In this document: piece by piece, positions 17,955 through 27,852 of the stretch
Layout of the letters: every line of letters begins with the position of its first letter
Numbering within the stretch: the first letter of the stretch is position 1
Source of the DNA: Caldilineaceae bacterium
GTDB taxonomy: Bacteria > Chloroflexota > Anaerolineae > Caldilineales > Caldilineaceae
NCBI GenBank assembly: GCA_019637685.1
Contig: JAHBVF010000019.1
Location: 58,785 to 122,784, forward strand
Length of the DNA: 64,000 nt
Direction of reading: 5' to 3'
The notes under the pieces: generated by a model
Seen by the model: the letters and a program-made list of their open reading frames with translations, nothing else
What the model was told of the DNA's origin: nothing
The model's database searches: none
Program-made: the position numbers and the translations under genes

Positions 17955-20660
17955 CTACCCGCCCATCACCAGCAGCGTCGGCGCGACGGGATAGTGGCCC
18001 GCTTCTTCGCCGTAGAGGGCCAGCCCGCCCGCGCTCTCGGCGGGGACGGTGAAACGCACCCGCAGGAGCTTGCCTGCGACCAGACCCGCCTTCACCGCGG
18101 CCAGCGCGTCGGCGTTGGCGGAGGCGTCGGTCAGATAGCCGTAGGAGCCGGGGTCGATCCAATTGTGGTGGCTGAGTACACCCCGCGCGTCCGCGGGGTC
18201 GTCGGGCAGGTGGGCGCGGCCGATTTCCACGCCGTTCAGCGACACCACCACATCCGACAGCGTCTTGCGCTCCGCCTCAGTTTGGGGATAGTTGAAGCCC
18301 TGGATTTTGGCGGGCCAGTCGATTTTGGCCCGCCCGGCCCGCGCCCCGGCCTCGAAACGTAACTCTAGCCCCCTGATCTGCGCTGCATTCACCCCCGCGG
18401 GCAGGGACAATTCGTACTCCACCCAGCCGCTGCCGGTGGCGCTGAACTTCTGGCAAGAGGGGTCCACCGACGGCTGATCCCAGGAGGAGGCAACGAAATC
18501 GCCGGGGCGGAAGCGCAGGGCGTGGCCGTAGTCGTTGCGTTCCACCGCGGCGCTGTGACCCGCGCTCACTTCCACATTCACGTAATTTCGGGAACGTACA
18601 TTTCCATCCCCGTCCACCAGCCAGAGTGCGACCGTCGCCAGTCCGTTTTCGCCGGGCAATGCGAAGCTCAAATCGCCCAGGGAAGTCACGTCGAAGCAGG
18701 TGGGATTGACGGGAATTTCACCCGACCGGGCCGTGCTGGGCTGGCCGTAGCGATCCACAAAGTCCACCTGCCAGCGCACAACAGCTTGCCCAATCGGAGC
18801 TCCCCAATGGCTGACGAAAAGGGGGGCGCGGAATTCGCTGCCCGGTGGGAGGGTCTGGCAGGGGGGTGCGTCCAGCCCCACAAAGTCGGCCGCGTTCAGG
18901 TCCGCCACGGACATCCCCGGCACAAAGGCGTCGTAGCCGAACTCTTTGGCGCTGCGGTCGTAGTTGACAAAGCCGTTGTGCTCCCATTCGATATCGTCCA
19001 GTTCGGTGTAGACATAGCCGCAGATTTTGGCGTGGCGGCGCAGTTCGGTCGTCTGGTATTTGAAGCACCAGCTAATGTCCGTGTCACCGCTGCGCGCGGC
19101 AATGCCGCCGTACTCGCTGTTCATCAGCGGCGCGGCTTTCTGCACGTATTCGCCCCCCACATAATTGAAAGCCGAGCCAGGGAAAGTCTCGTCCACCACC
19201 CGCTGCACATGGCGGCGCACCTCAAAATAGTTGTTGATGTAGAAGTGCCAGGAGTTGATGTCCGTCTCCACGTGATCGTAGCGGCAGGGCGAGTTGTCCT
19301 CCACCAGCCGGGTGGGGTCCAGTTGACGGGTCAGCGCCACCATTTCCGCCAGCCAGCGTTGACCGTCCGCGGTGTGATGGCGGGTCAGTCCCCAGGTTTC
19401 GTTGAAGATAATCCAGGCGATAATCGACGGGCTGTTGAAGTCCCGGGCGATGGCCCGCCGCAGCGCGGCCTCGAAGGTGCGGCGCATTGACGGCGTGTCC
19501 AACTCCGGGCTGGGCATATCGTAGAAGATCAGCAGCCCCAATTTGTCCGCCCAGTAGTAGTAGCGGGGGTCGTTGATTTTGATGTGACAGCGCAGCAGAT
19601 TCAGCCCCAGTTCTTTGGCAAGCTGAATGTCGCCCTGGATGATTTTGTCGCTGGGATAGGCGTGCAGTCCGTCCGGGTGGAAGGCCTGGTCCAGCGCGCC
19701 GCGCAGATAGACCGGCTCGCCGTTGAGCAGAATGTACTCGTAGCCCTTGCCGTCCCAACTCCCCCGGCTGACCGTGCGCATCCCGAAGTACGTCGTGGCC
19801 CTGTCGCCCGCGCCGTTGGCTGGTACACGTTCGACAGGCTCAGTGCAAGTCAATTCCGCCTGCACGTCGTAGAGATGGGGCGTCTCCGGTGACCAGAGCT
19901 TTGGCTCCGGCACGGCGAAAGTGACGCCGACGGTCTGGCTGCCCGGTTGCAGGCTGTGGCTGCTCTCCACCGCGGGGAAGCTGTTATCCGGCGATGAGAG
20001 GCGCAGGCGATAGCTGCCCGCGGCGGCGACGTTCACGTCCACCTGCGCGGCGGCCTGCTCGTTTGCCACATCCGGGCTGATGCGCACGCCGGTGATGTGA
20101 CTGGCGGGGCGTGGCTCCAGCCAGACGCTCTGCCAGATGCCGCTGCTGTAGGTGTACCAGTGGGGAACCTGTTTGCCCACGAGCGTCGTGGCCTCGGCGA
20201 TGTCCCAGGCGCGCAGGGTGACGGTGACGGTCTCGCCCGCCTGCGCGTACTCGCTCAGGTCGATGGAGAAGGGCAGGTAGCCATTGTCGTGCTCAGCCGC
20301 GATCTGGCCGTTCACCCAGACCCGCGCGCTCCAGTCCACCGCGTTGAAGTTGAGAAAGGCCCGTTGCCCTTCCCACTCGGCCGGGATCGTCACCTCCCGC
20401 TCGTACCAGCCCGCGCCCCGATATTCGGGCGCGGCCACGCCGGAGAGGGGCGATTCCCAGGGGAAGGGGACGTTAATTGTGAGGTCTTTGCCGTTTCCAG
20501 CCCGGTGAAAGCCATACTTTTCCGGGGTACTGCGATGCCAGCCCATCTGCTCGCCGTGGACGTGGGGGTCGAAGGCAAAACGCCAGGGACCGTTCAAACT
20601 GCGCCATTCGGCTCGGCGCAGATAGGGGCGTGGATAGTTTTTTTGGGGGGTGTCGGTCAT
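17955..20660 (-). CDS. glycoside hydrolase family 2 protein (beta-galactosidase/glucuronidase-like)
   Basis: 901 residues. The order is a sugar-binding jelly roll (about 1-190), an immunoglobulin-like domain, then the TIM barrel. The catalytic acid/base is the glutamate in IAWIIFNETWG and the nucleophile the glutamate in LMNSEYGG, the GH2 arrangement. The C-terminal third is an additional galactose-binding-like module (WVEYELSLPAGVNAAQIRGL). No signal peptide is seen, so it would act on imported oligosaccharides. A dispersed-repeat word is read through in frame near 19829, giving TEPVER in the loop before the barrel. The ATG at 20660 starts MTDTPQ; the 24 residues upstream are unconserved. 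Confidence 0.88.
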   Translation of the reverse strand: MTDTPQKNYPRPYLRRAEWRSLNGPWRFAFDPHVHGEQMGWHRSTPEKYGFHRAGNGKDLTINVPFPWESPLSGVAAPEYRGAGWYEREVTIPAEWEGQRAFLNFNAVDWSARVWVNGQIAAEHDNGYLPFSIDLSEYAQAGETVTVTLRAWDIAEATTLVGKQVPHWYTYSSGIWQSVWLEPRPASHITGVRISPDVANEQAAAQVDVNVAAAGSYRLRLSSPDNSFPAVESSHSLQPGSQTVGVTFAVPEPKLWSPETPHLYDVQAELTCTEPVERVPANGAGDRATTYFGMRTVSRGSWDGKGYEYILLNGEPVYLRGALDQAFHPDGLHAYPSDKIIQGDIQLAKELGLNLLRCHIKINDPRYYYWADKLGLLIFYDMPSPELDTPSMRRTFEAALRRAIARDFNSPSIIAWIIFNETWGLTRHHTADGQRWLAEMVALTRQLDPTRLVEDNSPCRYDHVETDINSWHFYINNYFEVRRHVQRVVDETFPGSAFNYVGGEYVQKAAPLMNSEYGGIAARSGDTDISWCFKYQTTELRRHAKICGYVYTELDDIEWEHNGFVNYDRSAKEFGYDAFVPGMSVADLNAADFVGLDAPPCQTLPPGSEFRAPLFVSHWGAPIGQAVVRWQVDFVDRYGQPSTARSGEIPVNPTCFDVTSLGDLSFALPGENGLATVALWLVDGDGNVRSRNYVNVEVSAGHSAAVERNDYGHALRFRPGDFVASSWDQPSVDPSCQKFSATGSGWVEYELSLPAGVNAAQIRGLELRFEAGARAGRAKIDWPAKIQGFNYPQTEAERKTLSDVVVSLNGVEIGRAHLPDDPADARGVLSHHNWIDPGSYGYLTDASANADALAAVKAGLVAGKLLRVRFTVPAESAGGLALYGEEAGHYPVAPTLLVMGG

Positions 20661-20805
20661 TTGGATTTTCTCGCTGGTGGAATGGGGTGATGATAGCGTC
20701 AGATTCCTCAGTCTACACGACAAAGTATTCATTGCTCATTTTCGATGGAACGACACAAAGACGCAAGCACAGGAATTCATCCAAAGGTACAGATAAAATA
20801 AAAAG

Positions 20806-20834
20806 AGGGGGTAGGCGATTGTCGCCTACCCCCT
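20806..20834 (-). terminator. rho-independent terminator of dnaK
   Basis: A 13-bp GC-rich stem (20806-20818 with 20822-20834; core GGGGGTAGGCGA) with loop TTG. Reading leftward from dnaK, the stem is followed by a T-rich run (complement of AAAATAAAAAG), the classic terminator form. Confidence 0.85.
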
Positions 20835-20868
20835 TCCTGTGTCAAAAATGCACACTCTCTAGCAGTGC

Positions 20869-22791
20869 TTACACCTGGCGGAATTCGCCTTCCACCACAT
20901 CTTCGTCGTCGCCAGCGCCGTCGCTGGGGCCAGCGCCATTGGCACTGGTCGGCCCACCGTCGGCCTGACCTTCGGCTTCGGCCTGCTGCTGATACAACTG
21001 CTGGGCCAACGCGCCGCTGGCCTGCTGCAATTGCTCGCTGAGCGTCTTGATGCGTTCCGTGTCCTCGCCCTCCATCGCCTCGCGCAGGTCGGTGATGGTC
21101 TGCTCAATCTGCTCCCGGTCGCCTGGCTGCACCTTATCGCCCAGTTCCTTCAACGATTTCTCGGTGGCGTAGATCAGGCTGTCCGCGGCGTTGCGGGCTT
21201 CCACAGCCTCCCGCTTGGCCCGGTCGTCGGACTCGTGGGACTTGGCGTCCTGCACCAGATTTTCCACTTCTTCCTTGGACAGATTGGTGGAGGCAGTAAT
21301 CTGAATGCTCTGCTCTTTGTTTGTCGCCTTGTCCTTGGCCTTCACGTGCAGAATACCGCTGGCGTCGATGTCAAAGGTGACTTCGATCTGGGGAATGCCC
21401 CTGGGTGCCGGCGGAATGCTGTCCAGACGGAAATTGCCCAGTGTCTTGTTGTCCCGGGCCATCTGCCGCTCGCCCTGCAAGACGTGGATGTCCACAGCCG
21501 TCTGGCTGTCTTCGGCGGTGCTGAAGGTCTCGGTCTTCTTCGTCGGAATGGTTGTGTTGCGCTGGATGAGTGTGGTCATCACACCGCCCAACGTCTCCAG
21601 GCCCAGGCTCAACGGCGTCACGTCCAGGAGCAGCAGGTCCTTGACCTCGCCGCCCAACACGCCTGCCTGCAAAGCCGCGCCCACAGCCACCACTTCGTCA
21701 GCATTCACACCCTTGTGGGGTTCTTTGCCTGTCAGCTTGCGCACCAGTTCCTGGGCCATGGGCATCCGGGTGGAACCACCCACCAGCACCACTTCGTTCA
21801 GTTCCGATGCCTTCACGCCTGCATCGCGCAGGGCCGACTCGAAGGGTCGCTTCAGCCGTTCCACCAGATCCGCGGTCAATTGCTCGAATTTGCTCTGGCT
21901 GAGCGTCATCTGCAGGTGCTTGGGGCCGCTGCTGTCTGCCGTGATAAAGGGCAGGTTGATTTCGGTCTGGGGCGTGCTGGATAGCTCGATCTTGGCCTTC
22001 TCAGCCGCCTCGCGCAGACGCTGCAATGCCTGACGGTCCTGGCTCAGGTCGATGCCCTGCTCTTTCTTGAATTCGGCAATCAGCCAGTGGACAATGCGCT
22101 CGTCCCAGTCGTCGCCACCCAAATGGGTATCGCCGTTGGTGGACTTGACTTCGATCACGCCGTCGCCGACTTCCAGCACGGAAACGTCGAAGGTGCCACC
22201 GCCCAGGTCGAAGACGAGAATCGTCTCGTCGTCCTGCTTGTCCAGGCCATAGGCCACGGCAGCCGCGGTCGGCTCGTTGATGATACGCAGGACTTCCAGC
22301 CCGGCGATCTGCCCCGCATCTTTGGTGGCCTGGCGCTGGCTGTCGTTGAAGTAGGCGGGCACTGTAATCACAGCCTGCTTCACATCTTCGCCCAGATAAG
22401 CCTCCGCATCCCGCTTGAGCTTGCTCAGGATCATCGCGCTGATCTCCTGCGGGGTGTAGACTTTATCCTTGGCGGGCACACGCACACGGGCATCCCCGTT
22501 TGGCCCTTCGGTGATGGGATAGGGAACCATTCCCTTTGTTTTGATTGTTTCCGCATCGTCGATGCGTCGCCCCATCAGCCGCTTGACCGAATAGATCGTG
22601 TTTTCCGGGTTCACCACTGCCTGGCGTTTGGCGGTGACGCCCACCAGCCGCTCGCCATTCTTGGAAAAAGCCACCACAGACGGGGTGGTGCGGTTGCCTT
22701 CTGCGTTGGCAATCACAGTGGGATTGCCTGCTTCCATCACGGCCACAACGCTGTTGGTTGTGCCCAGGTCAATACCGATAATCTTCGCCAT
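20869..22791 (-). CDS. dnaK: molecular chaperone DnaK (Hsp70)
   Basis: 640-residue ATP-dependent chaperone. The nucleotide-binding domain shows [17 protein letters not shown] and [11 protein letters not shown]; the substrate-binding domain and helical lid follow, ending in a glycine-rich tail and [12 protein letters not shown], the usual C-terminal form. The ATG at 22791 (MAKIIGIDL) lies 10 bases after AGGAGG; a TTG three codons earlier is possible. No grpE or dnaJ is adjacent, unlike many bacteria, and I see no CIRCE element upstream, so its heat regulation must work another way. Confidence 0.97.
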   Translation of the reverse strand: MAKIIGIDLGTTNSVVAVMEAGNPTVIANAEGNRTTPSVVAFSKNGERLVGVTAKRQAVVNPENTIYSVKRLMGRRIDDAETIKTKGMVPYPITEGPNGDARVRVPAKDKVYTPQEISAMILSKLKRDAEAYLGEDVKQAVITVPAYFNDSQRQATKDAGQIAGLEVLRIINEPTAAAVAYGLDKQDDETILVFDLGGGTFDVSVLEVGDGVIEVKSTNGDTHLGGDDWDERIVHWLIAEFKKEQGIDLSQDRQALQRLREAAEKAKIELSSTPQTEINLPFITADSSGPKHLQMTLSQSKFEQLTADLVERLKRPFESALRDAGVKASELNEVVLVGGSTRMPMAQELVRKLTGKEPHKGVNADEVVAVGAALQAGVLGGEVKDLLLLDVTPLSLGLETLGGVMTTLIQRNTTIPTKKTETFSTAEDSQTAVDIHVLQGERQMARDNKTLGNFRLDSIPPAPRGIPQIEVTFDIDASGILHVKAKDKATNKEQSIQITASTNLSKEEVENLVQDAKSHESDDRAKREAVEARNAADSLIYATEKSLKELGDKVQPGDREQIEQTITDLREAMEGEDTERIKTLSEQLQQASGALAQQLYQQQAEAEGQADGGPTSANGAGPSDGAGDDEDVVEGEFRQV

Positions 22792-23355
22792 ATGTTTCAA
22801 TCCTCCTCAACGGGTATAATAGTCTTCTGACAAGTCCTGACAGATAGCGTCAAAATTGCTTCGCCTCTGCCTCCAAATCCATACTTAACCACTATACTCG
22901 ATTTGCATAAGTACAACGTATAGTCTGCATTAGCGAAACGTTTGCATTTGGAAAACGGCTTCTTTGCAGGCAATCGGGGGACAGTATTAATGTGCTGTGG
23001 GCGAACCGATGGTAAAAACCGAAGTGACCAGGCCAGCAACAGCCAGAGCGGCCCACCTCTCGACAACGGCTGTCCGGGGGCCGCTCTCTTTCACACACAG
23101 ATCCGGCGTTGAGCAATGCTGAAGCAATCACATCTCATTTTCACCCCGCTGTAGCTTCCCCCGCGCATTCCTCAAAACTTTGCCAGATTTGCCAACACAG
23201 AGCAGCCCGCTTCTCTTATTCTTCTCGCTTATGCTATAGACAACGTATTGCCAGGGGCTGTGATTGGCGTCATACTCGATACAGCTTCATTGATGCAGTT
23301 TCTTGATGCAATCCGTCCTTCCCTATAGTTTCTTAATCCGAAAAGGAGACCCAGA
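22792..23355. other. 564-bp divergent intergenic region upstream of dnaK
   Basis: No supported gene. It must hold the dnaK promoter (leftward) and that of the secreted protein gene at 23356 (rightward). I looked for a CIRCE repeat (TTAGCACTC-N9-GAGTGCTAA) and did not find one. TGTCAG appears twice in direct orientation, reading leftward, about 20-45 bp before the dnaK ribosome site, near a TATTAT that could be a -10 box. Confidence 0.5.
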
Positions 23356-23982
23356 ATGATCCCTTATGTGTGGAAAAAATGGCGCGGTGCGGGGACGGTT
23401 ATCGTCCTGCTGGCGCTGACAGGCCTGCTGGCCCAGTCCTCGCTGGCCGCGCCCCACGTGGCCGCGGCCACGTGCCAGAGCGTGGCAGTCAATGGCGAGT
23501 TTGAGAATGAAACCGGCTGGCAGACCAGCAGCAGCGGCAGCTATAGCCTTTTCAGCGATTTCCTGGCCCACAGCGGAACACAATCCGCGCATCTGGCCGG
23601 CGTGGACAACGCCACTGACAGCGCGGTGACTACATTTGCGCTGCCCGCGGACAATACCATCACCCTCTCCTTCTGGTGGCTGGTGAGCAGTCTGGAAAAT
23701 GGGAGCGGCTACGACAGCCTGTCCCTGCTTCTGACCGACAGCCAGGGCACGCCGCTCTATGCGGTAGCCGGGCTGACCGATCTGAACGCGAGCGCCAGTT
23801 GGCAACAGACAAGCGCAGACCTGAGCGCCTTTGCCGGGCAGAATGTGCAACTGCACCTGACCGCCCGGACCGATGGCTCGCTGGTGACGGACTTTTTTGT
23901 GGATGATCTGACGGTGACAGCTTGCGCCAACAGCGCCGGGTCCCTCAAACTCTTCCTGCCCATGACCAGCCGCAACCAATAG
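23356..23982 (+). CDS. secreted protein with carbohydrate-binding-like beta domain
   Basis: 208 residues. A basic N-terminus (MIPYVWKKWRG) and hydrophobic stretch ending LAQSSLAAP form a signal peptide. The mature part is one beta-sandwich resembling CBM-like or MAM/galactose-binding modules (VNGEFENETGWQT at its start, FFVDDLTVTAC at its end), typical of sugar-binding secreted domains. The protein ends LKLFLPMTSRNQ, a short hydrophobic-proline tail also seen at the end of the protein at 35533-36741. AAAAGGAG precedes the ATG. The DUF5666 gene begins 10 bp downstream, so they are probably co-transcribed. Confidence 0.8.
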   Translation: MIPYVWKKWRGAGTVIVLLALTGLLAQSSLAAPHVAAATCQSVAVNGEFENETGWQTSSSGSYSLFSDFLAHSGTQSAHLAGVDNATDSAVTTFALPADNTITLSFWWLVSSLENGSGYDSLSLLLTDSQGTPLYAVAGLTDLNASASWQQTSADLSAFAGQNVQLHLTARTDGSLVTDFFVDDLTVTACANSAGSLKLFLPMTSRNQ

Positions 23983-23992
23983 GAGAGCCACA

Positions 23993-25717
23993 ATGAATTC
24001 CCATACAGAAATCCAATCTTCCTCCATTTCGGCCAGACGTGCCACGGGCAGCTTCTGGATGCTTGTGCTGGCTTTTGGCCTGCTGGCCCTGCTCAGTCTG
24101 GTCTCTTTGGCGTCGCCGCTCCATGCAGCGGTTCTGTCCGCCACAATCCCACCCCAGGAGAAGAGCGAACTCCTCGGCCCTATCGATCAGATCGTCTCTG
24201 GCAGCGAATGGATTGTCGCCGGAATTTCCGTTCACATCACCACAACCACACGGGTGGATGAACGGGTGGCCCCGGCAGCGCCCGGTGAATGGGCCAAAAT
24301 CGAAGGCAAAGGCGATGGCAGCGGGGGACTTCATGCCTATCGCATCAAAATTCTGCCAGTCCATCCCCATATCAAACTGGAAGGTCCCCTCACCGCGCGC
24401 GCCTCAGCGGCTGTCCAGGTGGACGCCATCTCCATTCCCATCACAGGCACAACCCGCATCGTGGGGGATCCCCAACCCGGTGTGGACCGGGTGGGCGTCT
24501 TCGCAGAGCGCCAGCCCGACGGCAGCCTGCTCGCCACACGTGTGCAAAAGAAGGGTGCCCCGGACGCGCCTCCCAAAGACCCCGACGAGGATCAGCCCGA
24601 TGCCCAGGACGGGGTGCAGCTTTATGGCACGATTGGCAGCCGCCCCGCGGGGGAAGACGCCGGGCTGTGGGTGATCAGCGGCGTGCCCGTTTCGGTCACA
24701 GCGCAGACCGCGCTTGTGGATCGGGTTGGCCCACTGGTGGACGGAGCCTGGGTGCAGGTGCAGGGCACAGTGAACGAGAGCGGCCAGGTGGTGGCCCGGC
24801 GCATCCGTACCATTTCTCAGCGCAAAAATCACCGGGTGAAGGGTGTGCTGCAAGTTTTGACGGAGACAGGTTTACAGGTGGGCGGCATTGCCCTGCAGCG
24901 GGACGCCAACACAAAGCTGGAAGACAACCCGACGGTTGGGCAGCCAGTGGAGGCTGATGCTATTCTCCTCACCAATAATGCACTCTTGGCGGTGAAGATC
25001 GAAAGCGACGACGGCGAGCACGAAAACGCAGAAGAGCACACAGTCGAGTTCGTGGGGCGGGTGACGTCGTTGCCCGATGGAACTCTCTACGGCGAATGGC
25101 TGGTGGCCGGTCGTCGCGTGCTGGTGATCAGTGGCGCTACACAAATTGACGAGCACAAAGGGCTGATCACGGTCAATTCCCTGGTCAAAGTGGAGGGAAC
25201 ACGCAATCCCGATGGCTCTATCAATGCCCTGGAAATCGATGTGAAACGGGGCGAAGAAGATGACAACCGGCCGGGTGACAATCACAAATTCGTGCGCTTT
25301 GTCGGCACTGTCGAGGCCCTGCCCGCGGCGGGACTGCTGGGCGAATGGACTGTGGGCGGCAAGAAAATTGTGGTCAACGAGCGCACCGAACTGGACGACG
25401 GCCCCACCTTTGCCATCAGCGACACAGTGAAGGTGAAGGGCTATGCCCAGGCTGACGGCTCTGTACTGGCGCGGGAGATCGAGAAAGAGAAGGAAAACGA
25501 GAACCAGGGCCAGAAGGTCAAATTCACTGGAGATGTGCAGGTTCTTCCCGCGGCTGGGCTGTTGGGTGTGTGGACAGTGGACGGCAAGCAGGTCATTGTG
25601 AATACCCAGACCGACCTGAAAGACAACGCCTACGCCGTGAGCGACCGGGTGAAGGTGGAAGGACGTAAGTTGCAGAACGGTGCGATTATCGCCGACAAAA
25701 TTAAGAAAGACGATTAG
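23993..25717 (+). CDS. exported protein with seven DUF5666-type repeats
   Basis: 574 residues. The N-terminus (about 20-45) is a signal peptide or anchor following a short polar stretch. The rest is about seven tandem beta-rich repeats of 60-75 residues with the DUF5666 pattern (opening G-x-V, W-x-V-x-G, T-x-[IL]-x-[DE], V-x-V-x-G, DGS-x-x-A-x-x-I). The last two repeats are nearly alike around LPAAGLLGEWTVGGK and LPAAGLLGVWTVDGK. The function of DUF5666 is unknown; the repeats resemble OB-fold modules on cell-surface proteins. GAGAG precedes the ATG. Confidence 0.82.
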   Translation: MNSHTEIQSSSISARRATGSFWMLVLAFGLLALLSLVSLASPLHAAVLSATIPPQEKSELLGPIDQIVSGSEWIVAGISVHITTTTRVDERVAPAAPGEWAKIEGKGDGSGGLHAYRIKILPVHPHIKLEGPLTARASAAVQVDAISIPITGTTRIVGDPQPGVDRVGVFAERQPDGSLLATRVQKKGAPDAPPKDPDEDQPDAQDGVQLYGTIGSRPAGEDAGLWVISGVPVSVTAQTALVDRVGPLVDGAWVQVQGTVNESGQVVARRIRTISQRKNHRVKGVLQVLTETGLQVGGIALQRDANTKLEDNPTVGQPVEADAILLTNNALLAVKIESDDGEHENAEEHTVEFVGRVTSLPDGTLYGEWLVAGRRVLVISGATQIDEHKGLITVNSLVKVEGTRNPDGSINALEIDVKRGEEDDNRPGDNHKFVRFVGTVEALPAAGLLGEWTVGGKKIVVNERTELDDGPTFAISDTVKVKGYAQADGSVLAREIEKEKENENQGQKVKFTGDVQVLPAAGLLGVWTVDGKQVIVNTQTDLKDNAYAVSDRVKVEGRKLQNGAIIADKIKKDD

Positions 25718-25782
25718 AAAGGGGCGATTAGAGCGGGATAATTCGCTGCCAGCTTTGCAGGGCGCGCAGGATAAGAAATCTC

Positions 25783-25810
25783 CAGGGCCGGCCACTTGTG
25801 GTCGGCCCTG
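25783..25810 (+). terminator. hairpin after the DUF5666 gene
   Basis: CAGGGCCG (25783-25790) pairs with CGGCCCTG (25803-25810); inside, CCAC pairs with GTGG next to a G-T wobble. The tail is TCTGTTG, only weakly T-rich. Confidence 0.5.
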
Positions 25811-25937
25811 TCTGTTGACCAGAATTGAAAAATCAGACCTGACCGCGTTTCTTTGGCGCTGCTCTATCCTGTGGTAGAATTGTAGGTTGGAAGGCTGCCA
25901 CACAGCCCTGTCGCATCCAGCAAGGAGCTTGTCCCCA

Positions 25938-26486
25938 ATGAGCTATGACGGTCGCGTTCACACCGTACAGATCGATGGACTCACCCGCCATCTGCCATTG
26001 TTTGAAGTTGCGCCCGGTGTAAAGATTGCCATCTTCAATATGCTGGGGGATCGGGAGGTGGTGGAGACCGCGGCCGCGCAGTTGGCCCGCCGCGCGCCCG
26101 CCGCGGATGTGATTCTTGTGCCCGAAGTCAAGGCCGTGCCCTTGGGCCACGCGCTGTCTATGCACACAGGCATCCCCTATGTGGTCGTGCGCAAAGTGCG
26201 CAAGCCCTATATGGTGGATTGCCTGGAAACCGAAGTGGTCAGCATCACCACAGGCAAACCCCAGACGCTCTTTATCGACGGCAAGGACCGGGCGCTGATC
26301 GCGGGCAAGCGGGCGCTGCTGGTGGACGATGTGATCAGCACAGGCAGCACCCTGCGGGGTTTGCGCCAGTTGGTGGCCGAGGCTGGTGCATCAATTGCCG
26401 GCGAGTTGGCTGTCTTTACCGAAGGTGACGAAAGCCGCTGGCCGGATGTCATCGCACTGGGCAATCTGCCTGTTTTTCTTGATTGA
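25938..26486 (+). CDS. phosphoribosyltransferase (adenine phosphoribosyltransferase-like)
   Basis: 182 residues of the type I phosphoribosyltransferase fold. The PRPP-binding loop is [17 protein letters not shown], and the hydrophobic N-terminal part contains [16 protein letters not shown], similar to Apt and xanthine phosphoribosyltransferases. It probably salvages a purine base with PRPP, but the hood that sets base specificity is too divergent to name the base. The ATG at 25938 follows AAGGAG; a longer frame from 25887 has no ribosome site. prfA starts 29 bp downstream on the same strand. Confidence 0.85.
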   Translation: MSYDGRVHTVQIDGLTRHLPLFEVAPGVKIAIFNMLGDREVVETAAAQLARRAPAADVILVPEVKAVPLGHALSMHTGIPYVVVRKVRKPYMVDCLETEVVSITTGKPQTLFIDGKDRALIAGKRALLVDDVISTGSTLRGLRQLVAEAGASIAGELAVFTEGDESRWPDVIALGNLPVFLD

Positions 26487-26515
26487 TCAAACGCTCTCTC
26501 TGAGCAGGACTACCA

Positions 26516-27598
26516 ATGAGTCTGAACGAGCAGCTTAAAAAAATCGAACTCCATTTCGAGGAAATCAACCGGCAGATGGCCTCCCCGGAAGTGCTGGCTG
26601 ATTACGAACGCATGAACGAACTGGCCCAGGAACGCAGCAGCCTGGAAGATGTGGTCAACGTCTATCGCCAGTTTGAGAATGTGCGCCGCCAGTTGACGGA
26701 AAGCCGGGAATTGCTGAATGAAAGCAATGATCCGGAGATGATTGAGTTGGCCGAGATGGAGTTGACCGAACTCAGCGCGGAAGCAGAACGGTTGGAGCAC
26801 GAGCTAAAACGGCTGCTGCTGCCCAAAGACCCCAACGACGACAAAAATGTGATCGTGGAAATTCGCGCGGGGGCAGGCGGTGACGAGGCGGGTCTCTTTG
26901 CCGCGGAGTTGATGCGTATGTATATGCGCTGGGCCGAGGCACACCGCTTCAAGACTGAACTGATGAGCACCAGCGAGACCGGCGTGGGCGGCCTGAAAGA
27001 GGTAATTTTGGAGGTGCGCGGCAAAGGCGCGTTCAGCAAACTCAAGTTTGAATCGGGTGTGCATCGTGTGCAGAGAGTTCCCGCCACCGAAAGCCAGGGG
27101 CGCATCCACACCAGCACAGCCACAGTGGCTGTGTTGCCCGAAGCCGAAGATGTGGAGATTGAAATCAGCCAGAACGACATCAAAATCGACGTTTTCCGCA
27201 GCAGCGGGCCGGGTGGGCAGAGCGTCAACACTACCGACTCGGCTGTACGCTTGACTCACCTGCCCACAGGCATTGTCATCAGTTGTCAGGACGAAAAGAG
27301 CCAATTGCAGAATCGCATTAAGGCCATGCGTATCTTGAAGGCCAAGCTCTACGATGCGGAAATGCAGCGCCAACAGGACGAACTTGGATCGGCCCGCAAA
27401 AGCCAGATCGGCTCTGGTGACCGCAGCGAAAAGATTCGCACCTACAATTTTCCCCAAAGCCGGGTCACCGATCACCGGATCAATCTGACTGTCTATCGAT
27501 TGGACAGCGTGCTGCAGGGCGATCTGGATGAATTTATCGATGAGCTGGCTACGCAGGATCAGGCAGAACGGCTTCAGCAAATCGGTGAAACCACGTAG
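26516..27598 (+). CDS. prfA: peptide chain release factor 1
   Basis: 360 residues, normal for RF1. It terminates translation at UAA and UAG. The GGQ motif that triggers peptidyl-tRNA hydrolysis is at residues 233-235 within [15 protein letters not shown]; the N-terminal helical domain and the C-terminal [14 protein letters not shown] segment are also typical. The codon-recognition region contains [19 protein letters not shown]. It is followed at 27853 by prmC, whose product methylates the GGQ glutamine, the usual pairing. Confidence 0.96.
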   Translation: MSLNEQLKKIELHFEEINRQMASPEVLADYERMNELAQERSSLEDVVNVYRQFENVRRQLTESRELLNESNDPEMIELAEMELTELSAEAERLEHELKRLLLPKDPNDDKNVIVEIRAGAGGDEAGLFAAELMRMYMRWAEAHRFKTELMSTSETGVGGLKEVILEVRGKGAFSKLKFESGVHRVQRVPATESQGRIHTSTATVAVLPEAEDVEIEISQNDIKIDVFRSSGPGGQSVNTTDSAVRLTHLPTGIVISCQDEKSQLQNRIKAMRILKAKLYDAEMQRQQDELGSARKSQIGSGDRSEKIRTYNFPQSRVTDHRINLTVYRLDSVLQGDLDEFIDELATQDQAERLQQIGETT

Positions 27599-27852
27599 TA
27601 TTTCCCGGCTTTAATGTAGGCAAGTCCCTATTGTATTGGCCCAAAGGAGTTGTATACTGGGTTTCACCCCATCCATTCGTTGGCTTGCGCGCAACGGAAC
27701 TGCGGGGGGAACACATCTAATTTGTCAGGCGTTGGTATCGTTGTCCCGGCCCAACGACGAGCCGAGCAAGTACAGACGACAGTCCAGACAGCGATGTCTC
27801 ACTGTTGCCCGGCACGATAACAACACGCATCAAAAATTGAAGGAGACCAATC

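Noticed and set aside
22792..23355. CIRCE heat-shock operator upstream of dnaK
   Set aside because: Read for TTAGCACTC-N9-GAGTGCTAA and relaxed forms; not found.
27599..27852. tRNA or riboswitch between prfA and prmC
   Set aside because: Small stems exist but no cloverleaf, T-loop or known riboswitch core was seen.
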